Shown: positions 18,674 to 28,690, counted from the first letter of the stretch. The stretch is 64,000 nucleotides of DNA from Flavobacterium sp. (GCF_027484705.1 NZ_JAIXSL010000016.1:124001-188000), one strand, 5' to 3'. Notes: generated by a model from the letters alone, not told the origin. Program-made: numbers and translations.

Positions 18674-21652
18674 ATGAAAAAATCCCGTTTGAAAATATGC
18701 TTCTGGAGTAGTCTCCTATTATTTGGAGTCAGTTGTGCGACAAAAAAAGCACCGCTTGTTGTGAAACCTGAAGTTAAAATTCCTGAACCCAAAGTTGTTG
18801 TTAATGATTTTGATGATAATTTTGATTCTGAAATCCAAAAAAAATGGGTTGATAGTATCTACAATACTTTGAGTTTTGACGAACGTGTTGGCCAGTTGTT
18901 TATGGTTTCCGCGTACTCGAACAAAGATTCCGTACATGTCAAAGCCATTGACAAACTGATTCAGGAAAACAAAGTCGGCGGATTGATTTTTTTCCAAGGC
19001 GGACCGGTGCGTCAAGCCAAACTTACGAATCGTTTCCAATCAAAATCAAGAATACCATTACTCATCGGAATTGATGCAGAATGGGGTTTAAGCATGCGAC
19101 TTGATTCGACTTACCGTTACCCGTTCAACATGACTTTGGGCGCCATTCAGGACAAAAAACTGATTGAGCGAATCGGCATCCAAATGGGCGAGCAGAACAA
19201 AAGAATTGGGGTTCACTTCAATTTTGCGCCGGTTTTAGACATCAACACCAATCCCAAAAATCCTATTATCGGCTTCCGTTCGTTTGGCGAGAACAAAGAA
19301 AACGTGGCTGAAAGTGCTTTGGCACTGATGAAAGGCTATCAAAGTCAAGGCTTACTGGCGACAGGAAAACATTTTCCCGGTCATGGCGATACTGAAATCG
19401 ATTCACATAATGCTTTGCCTACGATCACTTTTTCGAAAGAACGCCTCGATGATATCGAATTCTATCCTTACAAAAAACTATTTGCTGAAGGTCTGGCTTC
19501 GGTCATGGTCGCGCATCTCAATGTGCCGAGTTTAGAGCCACGCCCGAATATTCCTTCGTCAGTTTCTCACAATATCATTACCGATGTTTTGAAAAATCAA
19601 CTCGGTTTCAAAGGTTTGATTTTTACCGATGCGTTGAATATGAAAGCCGCAAAGAATTTCCGTGAACCAGGCGAAATCGACCTTGAAGCCTTCCAAGCCG
19701 GAAACGATATTTTGCTTTGTGCTGAAAATGTTCCTGTGGCTGCAGAAAAAATCTGTATGGCTTATCAGGATTCGTTGATCAGTGAAGAAAGACTGGCTTA
19801 TTCGGTAAAGAAAATTCTAAAATTCAAATACAAAACAGGATTGAATGCCTTTAAACCAGTTGCCATTCCTGACATTTACACCGACATCAATCCTATTAAA
19901 AATGATGCGCTGCAATACGAACTTTATGAAAATGCGGTGACGGTTCTCAAAAATAAAAATGAAATCTTACCCTTATCGAATCTTGAAAATGAAAAAATCG
20001 CTTACGTCAAATTGGGCGATGATGCCAACACCACTTTCGTATCGACTTTAAAAAAATATACTGAAGTCACTGAGATTACGGATGAAGACTTAGAATGCGT
20101 CAAAGATACGCTACAGCATTTCACCAAAGTCATTCTGGGTTTCCACAAATCGGATAAAGCCTGGAAAAGCCACGCGATGAGCGAAAAAGATTTGACCTGG
20201 CTCACCGAAATTTCCAAAAATAATATTGTGATTCTGGATGCGTTTACCAAACCTTACGCATTAATTCCAGTAACCGCTTTCGATGAAATAGAAGGCGTCG
20301 TAGTTTCATACCAAAACAGCGATATCGCACAAATTGTTTCGGCGGAATTGCTTTTCGGAGCGATTGATGCCAAAGGGAAATTGCCGGTTTCAATCAATGA
20401 ACAGTTTAGGGTCAATGATGGTTTATCGACTGCAAAGCTCAACCGTTTGGGCTTTACCATTCCTGAAAACGTAGGTATGAATTCCGCGACCTTGACTAAA
20501 ATTGAAAACTTCGCCAATTACGCTATTACCAAAAAAATGACACCGGGCATTGAAGTTTTGGTGGCGCGCAAAGGCAAAGTCGTATATCAGAAATCATTCG
20601 GTTACCATACTTATGAAAATAAAACCAAAGTCAACAATGCGACGGTTTATGATATCGCTTCACTTACGAAAATCGTGGCGACTTTGCCCAATGTGATGCA
20701 GCAATACGACCAGCAAAAAATTACTATGGAAACGCCGTTGAAGGAATTGCTGCCGATGTTCACCAATTCCGACAAACAGGATATTCCGTTCAAGGATTTG
20801 TTGTCGCATTATGCAAGACTTCAGGCGTGGATTCCGTTTTACAAAGCCACTTTAGACAGCGCGAAAATGCCACTTCCGAAATATTACAGTAAAGTGGCCA
20901 ATGCACAGTTTTCAAAGCAAGTTGCCGATAGTTTGTTTATGCGCAATGATTATCATGATTCGATTATGAAGATGATCGTCGATAGTAAATTGCTGCCTAA
21001 AAAAGAATACAAATACAGCGATTTTACGTTCATCATCCTTAAGGATTACCTTGAAAAAGTGACCGGGAAAAAGCTCGATGTTTTAGTGCAGGAACAATTC
21101 TACAAATCGCTTGGGATGAACAACACGCTTTTCAATCCTTTGCAGAAATTTCCTAAAGACAGCATTCCGCCGACTGAAAACGACACTTATTTCCGCCACC
21201 AACAGATTCAGGGTTACGTGCATGATATGGAAGCCGCAATGGAAGGCGGTGTCGGAGGCCATGCAGGAATTTTCTCGAATGCGATGGATGTCGGCAAGAT
21301 GATGCAATTGTATCTTCAAAAAGGGAATTATGGCGCACGTCAGTATTTCTCAGAAAAGACATTCACGGATTTCAACACTTGTTATTTCTGCGCCGAAGGC
21401 AACCGACGCGGTATAGGTTTCGACAAACCGCAACTTCCCGGAACCAGCGGCCCAACTTGTGGGTGTGTTTCGCTGACGAGTTTTGGGCATACCGGATTTA
21501 CCGGCACAATGGCATGGGCCGATCCAGAAACGGATTTGGTATACATCTTTTTATCGAACAGGACATTCCCGGATTCGACGGTTAATACTTTATCAAAGGA
21601 AAACATCCGCGAAGACATTCAGAAAGTCATTTACGAATCGATTGTTAAATAA
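18674..21652 (+). CDS. Lipoprotein fusing a GH3 beta-N-acetylhexosaminidase to a serine hydrolase (beta-lactamase-like) domain
   Basis: The 992-residue envelope protein is probably used in peptidoglycan turnover. A lipobox LFGVSC puts lipidated Cys at residue 21. The GH3 domain (about 55-400) has KHFPGHGDTEIDSH (232-245), typical of NagZ-type enzymes, and nucleophile Asp319 in FTDALNM. A GH3 C-terminal domain follows (about 420-600). The last ~380 residues form a penicillin-binding-type serine hydrolase: SLTK (Ser663, Lys666), a YSD second motif near 780 and HTG (His939) in place of KTG. The start at ATG 18674 is preferred over TTG 18671. Confidence 0.92.
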   Translation: MKKSRLKICFWSSLLLFGVSCATKKAPLVVKPEVKIPEPKVVVNDFDDNFDSEIQKKWVDSIYNTLSFDERVGQLFMVSAYSNKDSVHVKAIDKLIQENKVGGLIFFQGGPVRQAKLTNRFQSKSRIPLLIGIDAEWGLSMRLDSTYRYPFNMTLGAIQDKKLIERIGIQMGEQNKRIGVHFNFAPVLDINTNPKNPIIGFRSFGENKENVAESALALMKGYQSQGLLATGKHFPGHGDTEIDSHNALPTITFSKERLDDIEFYPYKKLFAEGLASVMVAHLNVPSLEPRPNIPSSVSHNIITDVLKNQLGFKGLIFTDALNMKAAKNFREPGEIDLEAFQAGNDILLCAENVPVAAEKICMAYQDSLISEERLAYSVKKILKFKYKTGLNAFKPVAIPDIYTDINPIKNDALQYELYENAVTVLKNKNEILPLSNLENEKIAYVKLGDDANTTFVSTLKKYTEVTEITDEDLECVKDTLQHFTKVILGFHKSDKAWKSHAMSEKDLTWLTEISKNNIVILDAFTKPYALIPVTAFDEIEGVVVSYQNSDIAQIVSAELLFGAIDAKGKLPVSINEQFRVNDGLSTAKLNRLGFTIPENVGMNSATLTKIENFANYAITKKMTPGIEVLVARKGKVVYQKSFGYHTYENKTKVNNATVYDIASLTKIVATLPNVMQQYDQQKITMETPLKELLPMFTNSDKQDIPFKDLLSHYARLQAWIPFYKATLDSAKMPLPKYYSKVANAQFSKQVADSLFMRNDYHDSIMKMIVDSKLLPKKEYKYSDFTFIILKDYLEKVTGKKLDVLVQEQFYKSLGMNNTLFNPLQKFPKDSIPPTENDTYFRHQQIQGYVHDMEAAMEGGVGGHAGIFSNAMDVGKMMQLYLQKGNYGARQYFSEKTFTDFNTCYFCAEGNRRGIGFDKPQLPGTSGPTCGCVSLTSFGHTGFTGTMAWADPETDLVYIFLSNRTFPDSTVNTLSKENIREDIQKVIYESIVK

Positions 21653-21703
21653 ACCGAAAGATATTTTACGGTATAAGACGATTTTAATTTACACAAAATC
21701 AAT

Positions 21704-21711
21704 TACATTTG
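21704..21711 (+). promoter_or_regulatory. Candidate -7 box TACATTTG
   Basis: It matches the Bacteroidota -7 consensus TAnnTTTG and lies 21 bp before the ATG of the FISUMP lipoprotein gene. No TTG -33 box is seen at the expected distance, so this is only a candidate. Confidence 0.35.
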
Positions 21712-21731
21712 TGAAAATTTAAATCCCTTTT

Positions 21732-23426
21732 ATGAAAAAGTATTTTGTATCCTGTATTTGTTTTTTAGCCTTGGCCAATTTTATTGTCTTGTCGTGTACC
21801 ACTAATGATAGCTCACCGGATTCGAACGTCGTGGTTTTGCCAAGTATTCAGACAACTCCGGCTACCATCATCAATCAGACTACTGCAACCTGTGGAGGCA
21901 ATCTGCTTTCAAGTGGTAACGGAACGATTCTTTCTCGTGGGCTTTGTTATTCTACATTACCGAATCCAACGACAGCGGATAGTAAAATACCAAAGCCTGG
22001 AACATTGGGTACATTCACCTGCTCATTCACAGGACTCACCGCAGCAACAACATATTATGTAAGGGCTTATGCTTCAAATAGTGCCGGAACCGCTTATGGG
22101 GAAGAGATTAATTTCACCACAACCACAACGCCCGTTGCTTTTCCTACGGTCACTACTACAGATGCTGCCGCTATTGCAGAAACAAGTGCGTTAAGTGGTG
22201 GAACGGTTACTGCAGCGGGAGGTACTGCACTCACCGCCAGAGGAATCTGTTGGGCAACAACACCGAATCCGTCAACAACCGATAACGTCATTACAGATAC
22301 GGCTGCTACCTTAGGAACTTATACAAGTTCGCTTGTTGGTTTGACTCCGAATACAAACTATTACGTAAGAGCTTTTGCCACCAACAGCGGAGGAACAGGC
22401 TATGGTGCGCAGATTACTTTTACCACTACCGGAAATAGTAGCGGAACTTTACCCGTTGTCACGACAACCGATGTAACTTCTATAACAAATACTTCTGCAC
22501 TAAGCGGAGGAAATGTAACTTCTGCAGGTTCTTCAGCGATTACTACAAGAGGATTATGCTGGGCAACACATGATATGCCAACAACGACTGACAACTTATT
22601 ACCGGTTTCGGGAACAACTGGTTCTTTTGGAAGTACACTTTCGGGACTTACGCCAGGAACAACCTATTTTGTGAGGGCTTATGCAACGAACAATTCAGGA
22701 ACTGCTTATGGTGCACAAATCTCATTTACTACTACGGGCGGCGGATCTTCTTCAGGGCCAACAGGTGGAAATGCTATATGCAATGGATCGCAACCAACAG
22801 CCGTGGTAACTGTTACGTCATTAACAGGAAAAATCTGGATGGACAGGAATCTTGGAGCCAGCCGCGCAGCCACATCTGCGAAAGATTTTAATGCTTACGG
22901 ATGTTTATACCAATGGGGAAGAGGTAATGACGACCATGCTAGTATCACATGGATTGGCGGTGAGGAAAATCAAGGTGTTCCGGCGGGAACTGCTGTGAAT
23001 GGCGTTACCGATGTACATTCCTCAAGTGACACTCCAGGTAATGCTCTATTCATAAGAGATGAAGTAGGTGTTTATGATTGGAGAAGCCCCAAAAATGATA
23101 ATTTATGGCAAGGTGTCAATGGAATCAATAACCCTTGTCCAGCAGGATACAGGCTTCCAACACAGGCTGAATTCGAAGCGGAACTCGATGCCTATTCAAT
23201 AACAGGACCCAATTCAGCTTACCTTTCTGCTTTGAAACTCCCATTAGCCGGAGACCGCGCTTTTGATTCGGGTATGGTCAGAGGTCAGGGTGTTGACGCT
23301 TTCTTCTGGACATCAACCATTGATGGGAATGATTCTATTGATGTGTCGATAACATCAAACGGAGTGTATTCTGACGTAGGAAATGGCAGAGCAGGCGGCT
23401 ATTCTGTTCGCTGCATTAAAAACTAA
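21732..23426 (+). CDS. FISUMP-domain lipoprotein with three Fn3-like repeats
   Basis: The 564-residue surface or periplasmic lipoprotein has a signal ending in lipobox IVLSC. Three ~95-residue homologous beta modules follow (about 35-130, 133-230 and 237-335). Each has a TxGGxxxSxG turn, an RGxCW-type strand (RGLCYS, RGICWA, RGLCWA) and a TxYYVRAYAxNSxGTAYG end. The C-terminal ~210 residues fit the Fibrobacter succinogenes major paralogous domain: WMDRNLGASRAAT, CLYQWGRGNDDH, CPAGYRLPTQAEF and SVRCIKN. The repeats are Thr/Ser-rich. It stands alone between a GH3 fusion and a TlpA-like gene, and a terminator follows. Ligand unknown. Confidence 0.9.
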   Translation: MKKYFVSCICFLALANFIVLSCTTNDSSPDSNVVVLPSIQTTPATIINQTTATCGGNLLSSGNGTILSRGLCYSTLPNPTTADSKIPKPGTLGTFTCSFTGLTAATTYYVRAYASNSAGTAYGEEINFTTTTTPVAFPTVTTTDAAAIAETSALSGGTVTAAGGTALTARGICWATTPNPSTTDNVITDTAATLGTYTSSLVGLTPNTNYYVRAFATNSGGTGYGAQITFTTTGNSSGTLPVVTTTDVTSITNTSALSGGNVTSAGSSAITTRGLCWATHDMPTTTDNLLPVSGTTGSFGSTLSGLTPGTTYFVRAYATNNSGTAYGAQISFTTTGGGSSSGPTGGNAICNGSQPTAVVTVTSLTGKIWMDRNLGASRAATSAKDFNAYGCLYQWGRGNDDHASITWIGGEENQGVPAGTAVNGVTDVHSSSDTPGNALFIRDEVGVYDWRSPKNDNLWQGVNGINNPCPAGYRLPTQAEFEAELDAYSITGPNSAYLSALKLPLAGDRAFDSGMVRGQGVDAFFWTSTIDGNDSIDVSITSNGVYSDVGNGRAGGYSVRCIKN

Positions 23427-23450
23427 ATTTCAATAACATTTTTATAAAGA

Positions 23451-23482
23451 AACTTCTCGCTCCATCACGGGAAGTTTTTTTA
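23451..23482 (+). terminator. Rho-independent terminator after the FISUMP gene
   Basis: AACTTCTCG (23451-23459) pairs with CGGGAAGTT (23468-23476), one G-T wobble, followed by a T tract. Confidence 0.75.
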
Positions 23483-23509
23483 TGATTTTTTTTAAAACAT
23501 ATTGCAGCG

Positions 23510-24832
23510 ATGAATTCTTTAAAATACATTTTACTCTTTTTAACCTCGGTCACCATGGCTCAGGCGAAATATACCCTAAAAGGTCATTTCAATGCTGCAA
23601 CCAATAAAGCCATTACGCTCAAAGGATTTTCGGCACTAGAAGAACTGCCCTTGGATAAAAGCACCACCGATGCTAATGGGAATTTCACATTGACCTATCC
23701 GGCAGATTATGTTGGTGCGGCGGTAGTCGAAATCAACAAAGGAAAAAAGGTTATCGTGCTTCTGAACCACGAGAATTTTGAAATCCAATGGGATGATTTG
23801 AGTACCACCAAAAGTTTAAAATTCATCAACTCCACCGAAAATGCCACATTTGATAGTGGTTTGTCGTTGTACCAGAACACGCAGGAGAAAAAAAACGGGA
23901 TTTCTTATTTGGTGCCGCTTTATGCTACTGAGCCTCAAAAGAGTTTTTTTAAAAACGAACTTGACCAACTCAATCTTGTCATGCCGGATTATTTGAAAAA
24001 AATATCTGATCAAACCTATGCCAGTTATTATCTGAAAGTCAAAATGCTGATTGCCGATTTACAGTTGAGTCTGAAACGTTATCCCGAACGCACCGCTGCA
24101 CTTCAAAAAGAATGGAATGCTTTAGATTTTAGTGATGTACGGTTGATGCATTCCGGTTTGTATGACGAACTGCTGCAAACCAACGTGACGGTCATCATGA
24201 ATCGTGAAAAAAAATACGAACAACTCAACCATAGCACTGACCTTATTCTCAAAAGCCTCCAATCAAAACCTGAGGTCAAACAGTCAGTCGCGGAATATTT
24301 GTTTAACCTTTTTGAAAAGAAAAGTCTGTTCGATGCATCCGAACACCTCGCCTTGGGAATGCTTAACGACGGAACCTGTCAGCTCGATGACAAGCATAAA
24401 GCGCTTTTCGAACAATACAGAAAAATGGCCAATGGCAATCTCGCACCCAATATTGAATGCTCAAATGGGCAGAAATCAAAGTTGTACGATCTCAAGAATC
24501 AATACAAATTGGTCGTATTTGGCGCCAGCTGGTGTCCGAAATGTGTGGACGAAATGCCCAAGCTCAAGACATTTTATGATTCGTGGAAAAAGGATCATGG
24601 CCTTGAAATCGTATTCATCTCCCTGGATACTCAAAAAATTGATTATGAAAATTTCGTAAAGGATTTTCCGTGGATTTCCAGTTGCGATTTTAAAGGATGG
24701 GAATCTAAGCCAGTCGTAGATTATTGCATTTTTGGTAGCCCGACGATGTACCTGCTTGATGCTAATAATGTCATTAAACTGAAACCGATTTCAGCAGCCC
24801 AAATAAATGCTTGGTTCGAAATTCACCCATAA
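23510..24832 (+). CDS. TlpA-like thioredoxin-fold periplasmic protein
   Basis: The 440-residue exported protein has a signal peptide (1-19, ending MAQA) and an N-terminal beta domain (about 20-110, DUF4369-like). A helical middle (110-320) precedes a C-terminal thioredoxin domain (about 325-440). GASWCPKCVDEMPKL gives a CxxC active site, with Trp before it as in TlpA/ResA proteins. The fold suggests disulfide reduction of periplasmic substrates. No neighbouring cytochrome biogenesis genes are present, so the target is unknown. Confidence 0.87.
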   Translation: MNSLKYILLFLTSVTMAQAKYTLKGHFNAATNKAITLKGFSALEELPLDKSTTDANGNFTLTYPADYVGAAVVEINKGKKVIVLLNHENFEIQWDDLSTTKSLKFINSTENATFDSGLSLYQNTQEKKNGISYLVPLYATEPQKSFFKNELDQLNLVMPDYLKKISDQTYASYYLKVKMLIADLQLSLKRYPERTAALQKEWNALDFSDVRLMHSGLYDELLQTNVTVIMNREKKYEQLNHSTDLILKSLQSKPEVKQSVAEYLFNLFEKKSLFDASEHLALGMLNDGTCQLDDKHKALFEQYRKMANGNLAPNIECSNGQKSKLYDLKNQYKLVVFGASWCPKCVDEMPKLKTFYDSWKKDHGLEIVFISLDTQKIDYENFVKDFPWISSCDFKGWESKPVVDYCIFGSPTMYLLDANNVIKLKPISAAQINAWFEIHP

Positions 24833-24909
24833 AATCCTCCCTTGCAAATCAGCCATCGATAATTAAATATTCCTTACTACATTTATAGTATTCAAAAAAA
24901 ACGAATGCT

Positions 24910-25332
24910 ATGAAACAATACCAAATCTTCGCACTGATTTCGATGCTCTTTGCAGGACTGACCGCAGTAGTAGCCAAAGCCGGACTAAAGAATGTTGCTG
25001 CCGATACCGGAAATGCCGTAAGAACATCGTTTGTTTTTATACTGATTTGGATCAATATTTTTGCCTTCAGTAGCCTCAAGGATTTTTCCAACCTTACCAA
25101 AAAAGATATTGCAATGCTCGGAATATCAGCTTTTACAACAAGTGTTTCATGGATATTTTATTACAAGGCCATGAAAATGGGAAACGTTTCTGAAGTGGCG
25201 TTGATTGATAAAGGCAGCATCATCGTTACTTTGGTACTTTCTTTTCTTTTCCTGAATGAAACCTTTACCTGGAAAATAGCCCTCGGAGGTTTGATGATTA
25301 TAGGCGGTCTTTTGATTTTGACGATGAAATAA
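24910..25332 (+). CDS. EamA family transporter, single four/five-helix repeat
   Basis: The 140-residue integral membrane protein has hydrophobic segments at about 4-24, 38-54, 65-82, 93-112 and 118-137. The last helix pair matches the EamA domain (LIDKGSIIVTLVLSFLFLNETFTW). Standard DMT exporters have ten helices from two repeats; this protein has one repeat and would need to dimerise. Substrate unknown. An ATG at 24910 is the only good start. Confidence 0.87.
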   Translation: MKQYQIFALISMLFAGLTAVVAKAGLKNVAADTGNAVRTSFVFILIWINIFAFSSLKDFSNLTKKDIAMLGISAFTTSVSWIFYYKAMKMGNVSEVALIDKGSIIVTLVLSFLFLNETFTWKIALGGLMIIGGLLILTMK

Positions 25333-25408
25333 AAGCTGATTTATTTAACTTAATTTTTTCAAAAAACAGTAGCGCTATTCACTAAATTCGTGGCTCTAAT
25401 TATTGCTT

Positions 25409-26542
25409 ATGAAAATTGCTATTGTATGTTATCCAACTTTTGGCGGAAGTGGCGTAGTGGCTACAGAATTGGGTCTCGAATTAGCACGCCGCGGACACGA
25501 AATCCATTTCATCACTTACAGCCAGCCTGTGCGTTTGGCGCTGTTGAATGCCAATGTGCATTACCACGAAGTCAACGTTCCTGAATATCCGTTGTTCCAT
25601 TATCAACCCTATGAATTGGCACTGTCGAGCAAACTCGTCGATATGGTCAAGCTTTATAAAATCGAATTGCTTCATGTTCATTATGCGATTCCACACGCTT
25701 ATGCAGGTTACATGGCGAAACAAATGCTCAAGGAAGAAGGTATCGATATCCCAATGGTGACGACACTTCACGGGACTGATATCACTTTGGTGGGAAATCA
25801 TCCGTTTTATAAACCGGCCGTAACCTTCAGCATCAACAAATCGGACATCGTGACTTCAGTATCGCAAAGCCTTAAAGACGAAACCTTGAAGTTATTCAAG
25901 ATCAGCAACGAGATTGAAGTGATTCCGAATTTCATTGAACTTAATAAAAATATTGATGATAAAAGCATCCCATGTTATCGTTCGGTGATCGCAAAAGAAC
26001 ACGAACGTGTGATTACGCACATTAGTAATTTCCGCAAAGTGAAGCGCATTCCTGATGTCATTAAAATATTTAATAAAATTCAACAACAAATTCCTGCGAA
26101 GCTTATGATGGTAGGCGATGGGCCGGAAAAAGAAAAAGCAGAAAGATTGTGTTACGAACTGGGCATTCAGGACAAAGTCATTTTCTTTGGAAACAGCAAT
26201 GAGATTGACCGCATCTTAAGTTATTCTGATCTGTTCCTGTTGCCTTCTGAAACAGAAAGCTTCGGACTCGCTGCTTTAGAAGCCATGGCGTTAAGCGTTC
26301 CTGTAATTTCGAGCAATTCCGGTGGTTTGCCTGAAGTGAATTTTGATGGGATTTCGGGTTACCTAAGCAATGTTGGCGATATTGATGCGATGGCAGAAAA
26401 CGCTTTAAAGATAATCCGCGACGATGCCACTTTGAAACAATTCAAAGACAAAGCATTGACAACCGCCAAGCAGTTTGATATTCAGAATATCCTGCCACTT
26501 TATGAAGAATTGTATCTGCGCGCTTTAAGTATTTATGCTTAA
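25409..26542 (+). CDS. bshA: N-acetyl-alpha-D-glucosaminyl L-malate synthase BshA
   Basis: It is a GT4-family glycosyltransferase making GlcNAc-malate, the first step of bacillithiol synthesis. The 377-residue protein begins MKIAIVCYPTFGGSGVVATE, the characteristic BshA N-terminus. It also has the TLHGTDITLVG and FRKVKRIPDV segments and the GT4 ESFGLAALEAMA motif near 283-294. The ATG at 25409 is preferred to TTG 25403. Bacillithiol use is known in Bacteroidota. bshB and bshC are not in this window. Confidence 0.95.
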   Translation: MKIAIVCYPTFGGSGVVATELGLELARRGHEIHFITYSQPVRLALLNANVHYHEVNVPEYPLFHYQPYELALSSKLVDMVKLYKIELLHVHYAIPHAYAGYMAKQMLKEEGIDIPMVTTLHGTDITLVGNHPFYKPAVTFSINKSDIVTSVSQSLKDETLKLFKISNEIEVIPNFIELNKNIDDKSIPCYRSVIAKEHERVITHISNFRKVKRIPDVIKIFNKIQQQIPAKLMMVGDGPEKEKAERLCYELGIQDKVIFFGNSNEIDRILSYSDLFLLPSETESFGLAALEAMALSVPVISSNSGGLPEVNFDGISGYLSNVGDIDAMAENALKIIRDDATLKQFKDKALTTAKQFDIQNILPLYEELYLRALSIYA

Positions 26543-26568
26543 TTTGCTTGCTGAAAAATATCATTATT

Positions 26569-27000
26569 ATGATTAAAAAAGGATTTTCAATATTTTTAAT
26601 TTTATGTTTAATCGGTTGTGCAACAAAGCGTTATTCAACAGAATTTAAACCATTATACGAGATTTTGACGCAACAGGAAGACGGGGGCGCTACCATACGT
26701 TTTTTTGAAATTCTGACGGAAGACAAGGAAATTAAGATGCTTCAGAACGATGCGCTTTTAAAAAACAAAATCACCGCCGAAGATATCAAAACTTCCAATT
26801 TTGTGATTCTAAACATGGGCGAAAAAACCACGCCGGGCTATACCATTGACATAAAAAGTGTAGAAGAAACCGCTGATAAAATCATCATCAAAGTCCGCGA
26901 TGTAGAACCTAAAATTGCCGGAGTTGCCGAAAATGAAGTATTCTATTATCCGTATTCGATTCTCAAAGTCAATTCGAAAAAGGAAATCATCATACAGTAA
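26569..27000 (+). CDS. PrcB-domain lipoprotein
   Basis: The 143-residue predicted lipoprotein has lipobox LIGC with Cys17. The C-terminal half (KTTPGYTIDIKSVEETADK and following) resembles the C-terminal domain of protease complex-associated PrcB proteins. The start was set at ATG 26569, which places Lys residues before the hydrophobic core; the upstream TTG-like start adds seven residues. It lies 27 bp after bshA, possibly co-transcribed. No protease partner is nearby. Confidence 0.72.
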   Translation: MIKKGFSIFLILCLIGCATKRYSTEFKPLYEILTQQEDGGATIRFFEILTEDKEIKMLQNDALLKNKITAEDIKTSNFVILNMGEKTTPGYTIDIKSVEETADKIIIKVRDVEPKIAGVAENEVFYYPYSILKVNSKKEIIIQ

Positions 27001-27034
27001 TACAGATTTAATATTTGAAAACATTATTCCATAA

Positions 27035-27065
27035 AAAAAATCCATTAACAACTAATGGATTTTTC
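27035..27065. terminator. Bidirectional terminator between convergent genes
   Basis: TCCATTA (27041-27047) pairs with TAATGGA (27053-27059), extended by an A tract on the left and a T tract on the right. It can therefore serve both the PrcB gene and the convergent barrel gene. Confidence 0.78.
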
Positions 27066-27085
27066 TTTTAAATATTGATTCTTAT

Positions 27086-27568
27086 TTAGAACTGATAACG
27101 CAAACCTAACGCAATATCAGAACCGTAATTGTTTTCATAATAACCGTGTCCACCAAATTCTGGACGGAAATCCAACGAAATCAACAAAGGAATATCAAAA
27201 TCGTATTCAATACCGATATCACCGGCTATAAAGGCAAAGGTTCCATTGTCATTCTCACCTTTATAATCATAACGCCAAGATCCCAAACCGCCACCGACGC
27301 CTGCATACCAGTTGAAACCGCCGTCAATGTTCCATACCCATTGGTATAAACCAGCCAATTTGACGGCATCGACATGCTTACTGTTTCTCCAGCCCAAATC
27401 AGCTTCCAATCGGTTCGAACCTCCTAAAGCCCTTTGATAAGAAACCTCAGCTCCGAAACCGTCATTGTCGCCCAATCGCAATCCTAAAGCGTTCTCCGAA
27501 ATTTTCTGTGCCTGACCGTTCCATGCGAAACCTAAGGCCAAGACTGCTGCAAAAATTAATTTTTTCAT
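27086..27568 (-). CDS. Small outer-membrane beta-barrel protein, function unknown
   Basis: The 160-residue secreted protein has a signal peptide (MKKLIFAAVLALGFAW then NGQAQ). The body is glycine- and aromatic-rich with alternating polar and hydrophobic residues and ends in LGLRYQF, the terminal Phe typical of outer-membrane barrels. The predicted eight-strand size fits OmpW/OmpX-like proteins. The ATG at 27568 was chosen over a start eight codons upstream because it begins the signal peptide. Confidence 0.78.
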   Translation of the reverse strand: MKKLIFAAVLALGFAWNGQAQKISENALGLRLGDNDGFGAEVSYQRALGGSNRLEADLGWRNSKHVDAVKLAGLYQWVWNIDGGFNWYAGVGGGLGSWRYDYKGENDNGTFAFIAGDIGIEYDFDIPLLISLDFRPEFGGHGYYENNYGSDIALGLRYQF

Positions 27569-27655
27569 AATAGTAGATTTTGTTTGATGCAAACTTAAAC
27601 TTTATTACTTGTAAAATATTGCAAAAAAGTTATAAAATACCTTACTATTATGGGC

Positions 27656-28498
27656 TTAAAAGGAGTTAATCTGTTTTGAAAATACTATGGAAGCAATCAA
27701 TTGTTCGCCCATTAAATGTTCCATTTCGAACATATCTTCTTCGTCTTCAGTATAATTGCAATCCGCATATCTGAAGAGTTTCCAGCGTTTTCTGTTGTAT
27801 TCTAAGGCGGTCAGGTTTTCTACCCAATCGCCCGAATTCAAATAAACCGTTGTTCCATTCTTATTTGATTTTTCAATAATTCTGGGTTCATGAATATGAC
27901 CACAGATCACATAATCATATTGTTTTTCAATAGCCAAATCGGTTGCGGTAGTTTCAAAATCAGAGATATACTTTACGGCTTTTTTAACGCTGCCTTTTAT
28001 TTTTTTGGAAAAAGAATAAGGTTCTTTGCCCATTTTATGGAGGCACCAATTCACAAATCGGTTCAAAAGAATCAGGTAGTCATACCCCAATCCGCCTAAT
28101 TTTGCAATCCATTTTGAATGCTGAACCGAAAGATCGAAGACATCGCCATGAAAAATCCAGGCTTTCTTATCATCGATATCGAGCACCAACTTATCAATGA
28201 TGGAGAAATTTCCCATCTTTGTATCGCTGAATTTCCGTAACAGTTCGTCATGGTTTCCCGTAATATAGTATACTTTCGTTCCTTTACTCGCCATCGAAAG
28301 AATCTTTTGAATGACTTTCAAATGGATTTTAGGAAAGTATGATTTTCTGAATTGCCAGATGTCGATGATGTCGCCATTGAGCACTAAAATTTTGGGTTTG
28401 ATGCTCGATAAATAATTCAATAATTCTTTCGCGTGACATCCAAAAGTTCCTAAATGCACGTCTGAAATGACGACCAGTTCTACTTTTCGCTTTTTCAA
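27656..28498 (-). CDS. UDP-2,3-diacylglucosamine diphosphatase-like metallophosphatase
   Basis: This probable LpxH/LpxI-step enzyme or close relative would hydrolyse UDP-diacylglucosamine to lipid X in lipid A synthesis at the inner membrane face. The calcineurin-like motifs are all present in 280 residues: SDVHLG (12-17), GDIIDIW (43-49), GNHD (near 81), HGDVFD and GHIHEP (near 200). The length is slightly above that of E. coli LpxH (about 240). It is a single gene, divergent from aroC with about 190 bp between them. Confidence 0.82.
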   Translation of the reverse strand: MKKRKVELVVISDVHLGTFGCHAKELLNYLSSIKPKILVLNGDIIDIWQFRKSYFPKIHLKVIQKILSMASKGTKVYYITGNHDELLRKFSDTKMGNFSIIDKLVLDIDDKKAWIFHGDVFDLSVQHSKWIAKLGGLGYDYLILLNRFVNWCLHKMGKEPYSFSKKIKGSVKKAVKYISDFETTATDLAIEKQYDYVICGHIHEPRIIEKSNKNGTTVYLNSGDWVENLTALEYNRKRWKLFRYADCNYTEDEEDMFEMEHLMGEQLIASIVFSKQINSF

Positions 28499-28667
28499 AG
28501 TATTTGATTTGAAGTTTTACAAATGAAAGGAGGGCATATTAATTGAACACTTTTAAAATATTAAGAAACTGCATTCATTTAAGGCTTAAAATTAAATTAA
28601 CTTAAACCTTGTGTCGATTTCCTGAGAAGAATTGCCTCGAAGGTTTCCAAACTTTCATCTAAAATCT

Positions 28668-28675
28668 TACATTTG
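28668..28675 (+). promoter_or_regulatory. Candidate -7 box TACATTTG for aroC
   Basis: It matches TAnnTTTG and lies 15 bp before the aroC ATG. No clear -33 TTG is seen at the usual spacing. Confidence 0.35.
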
Positions 28676-28690
28676 TTTAAAACAACATCT

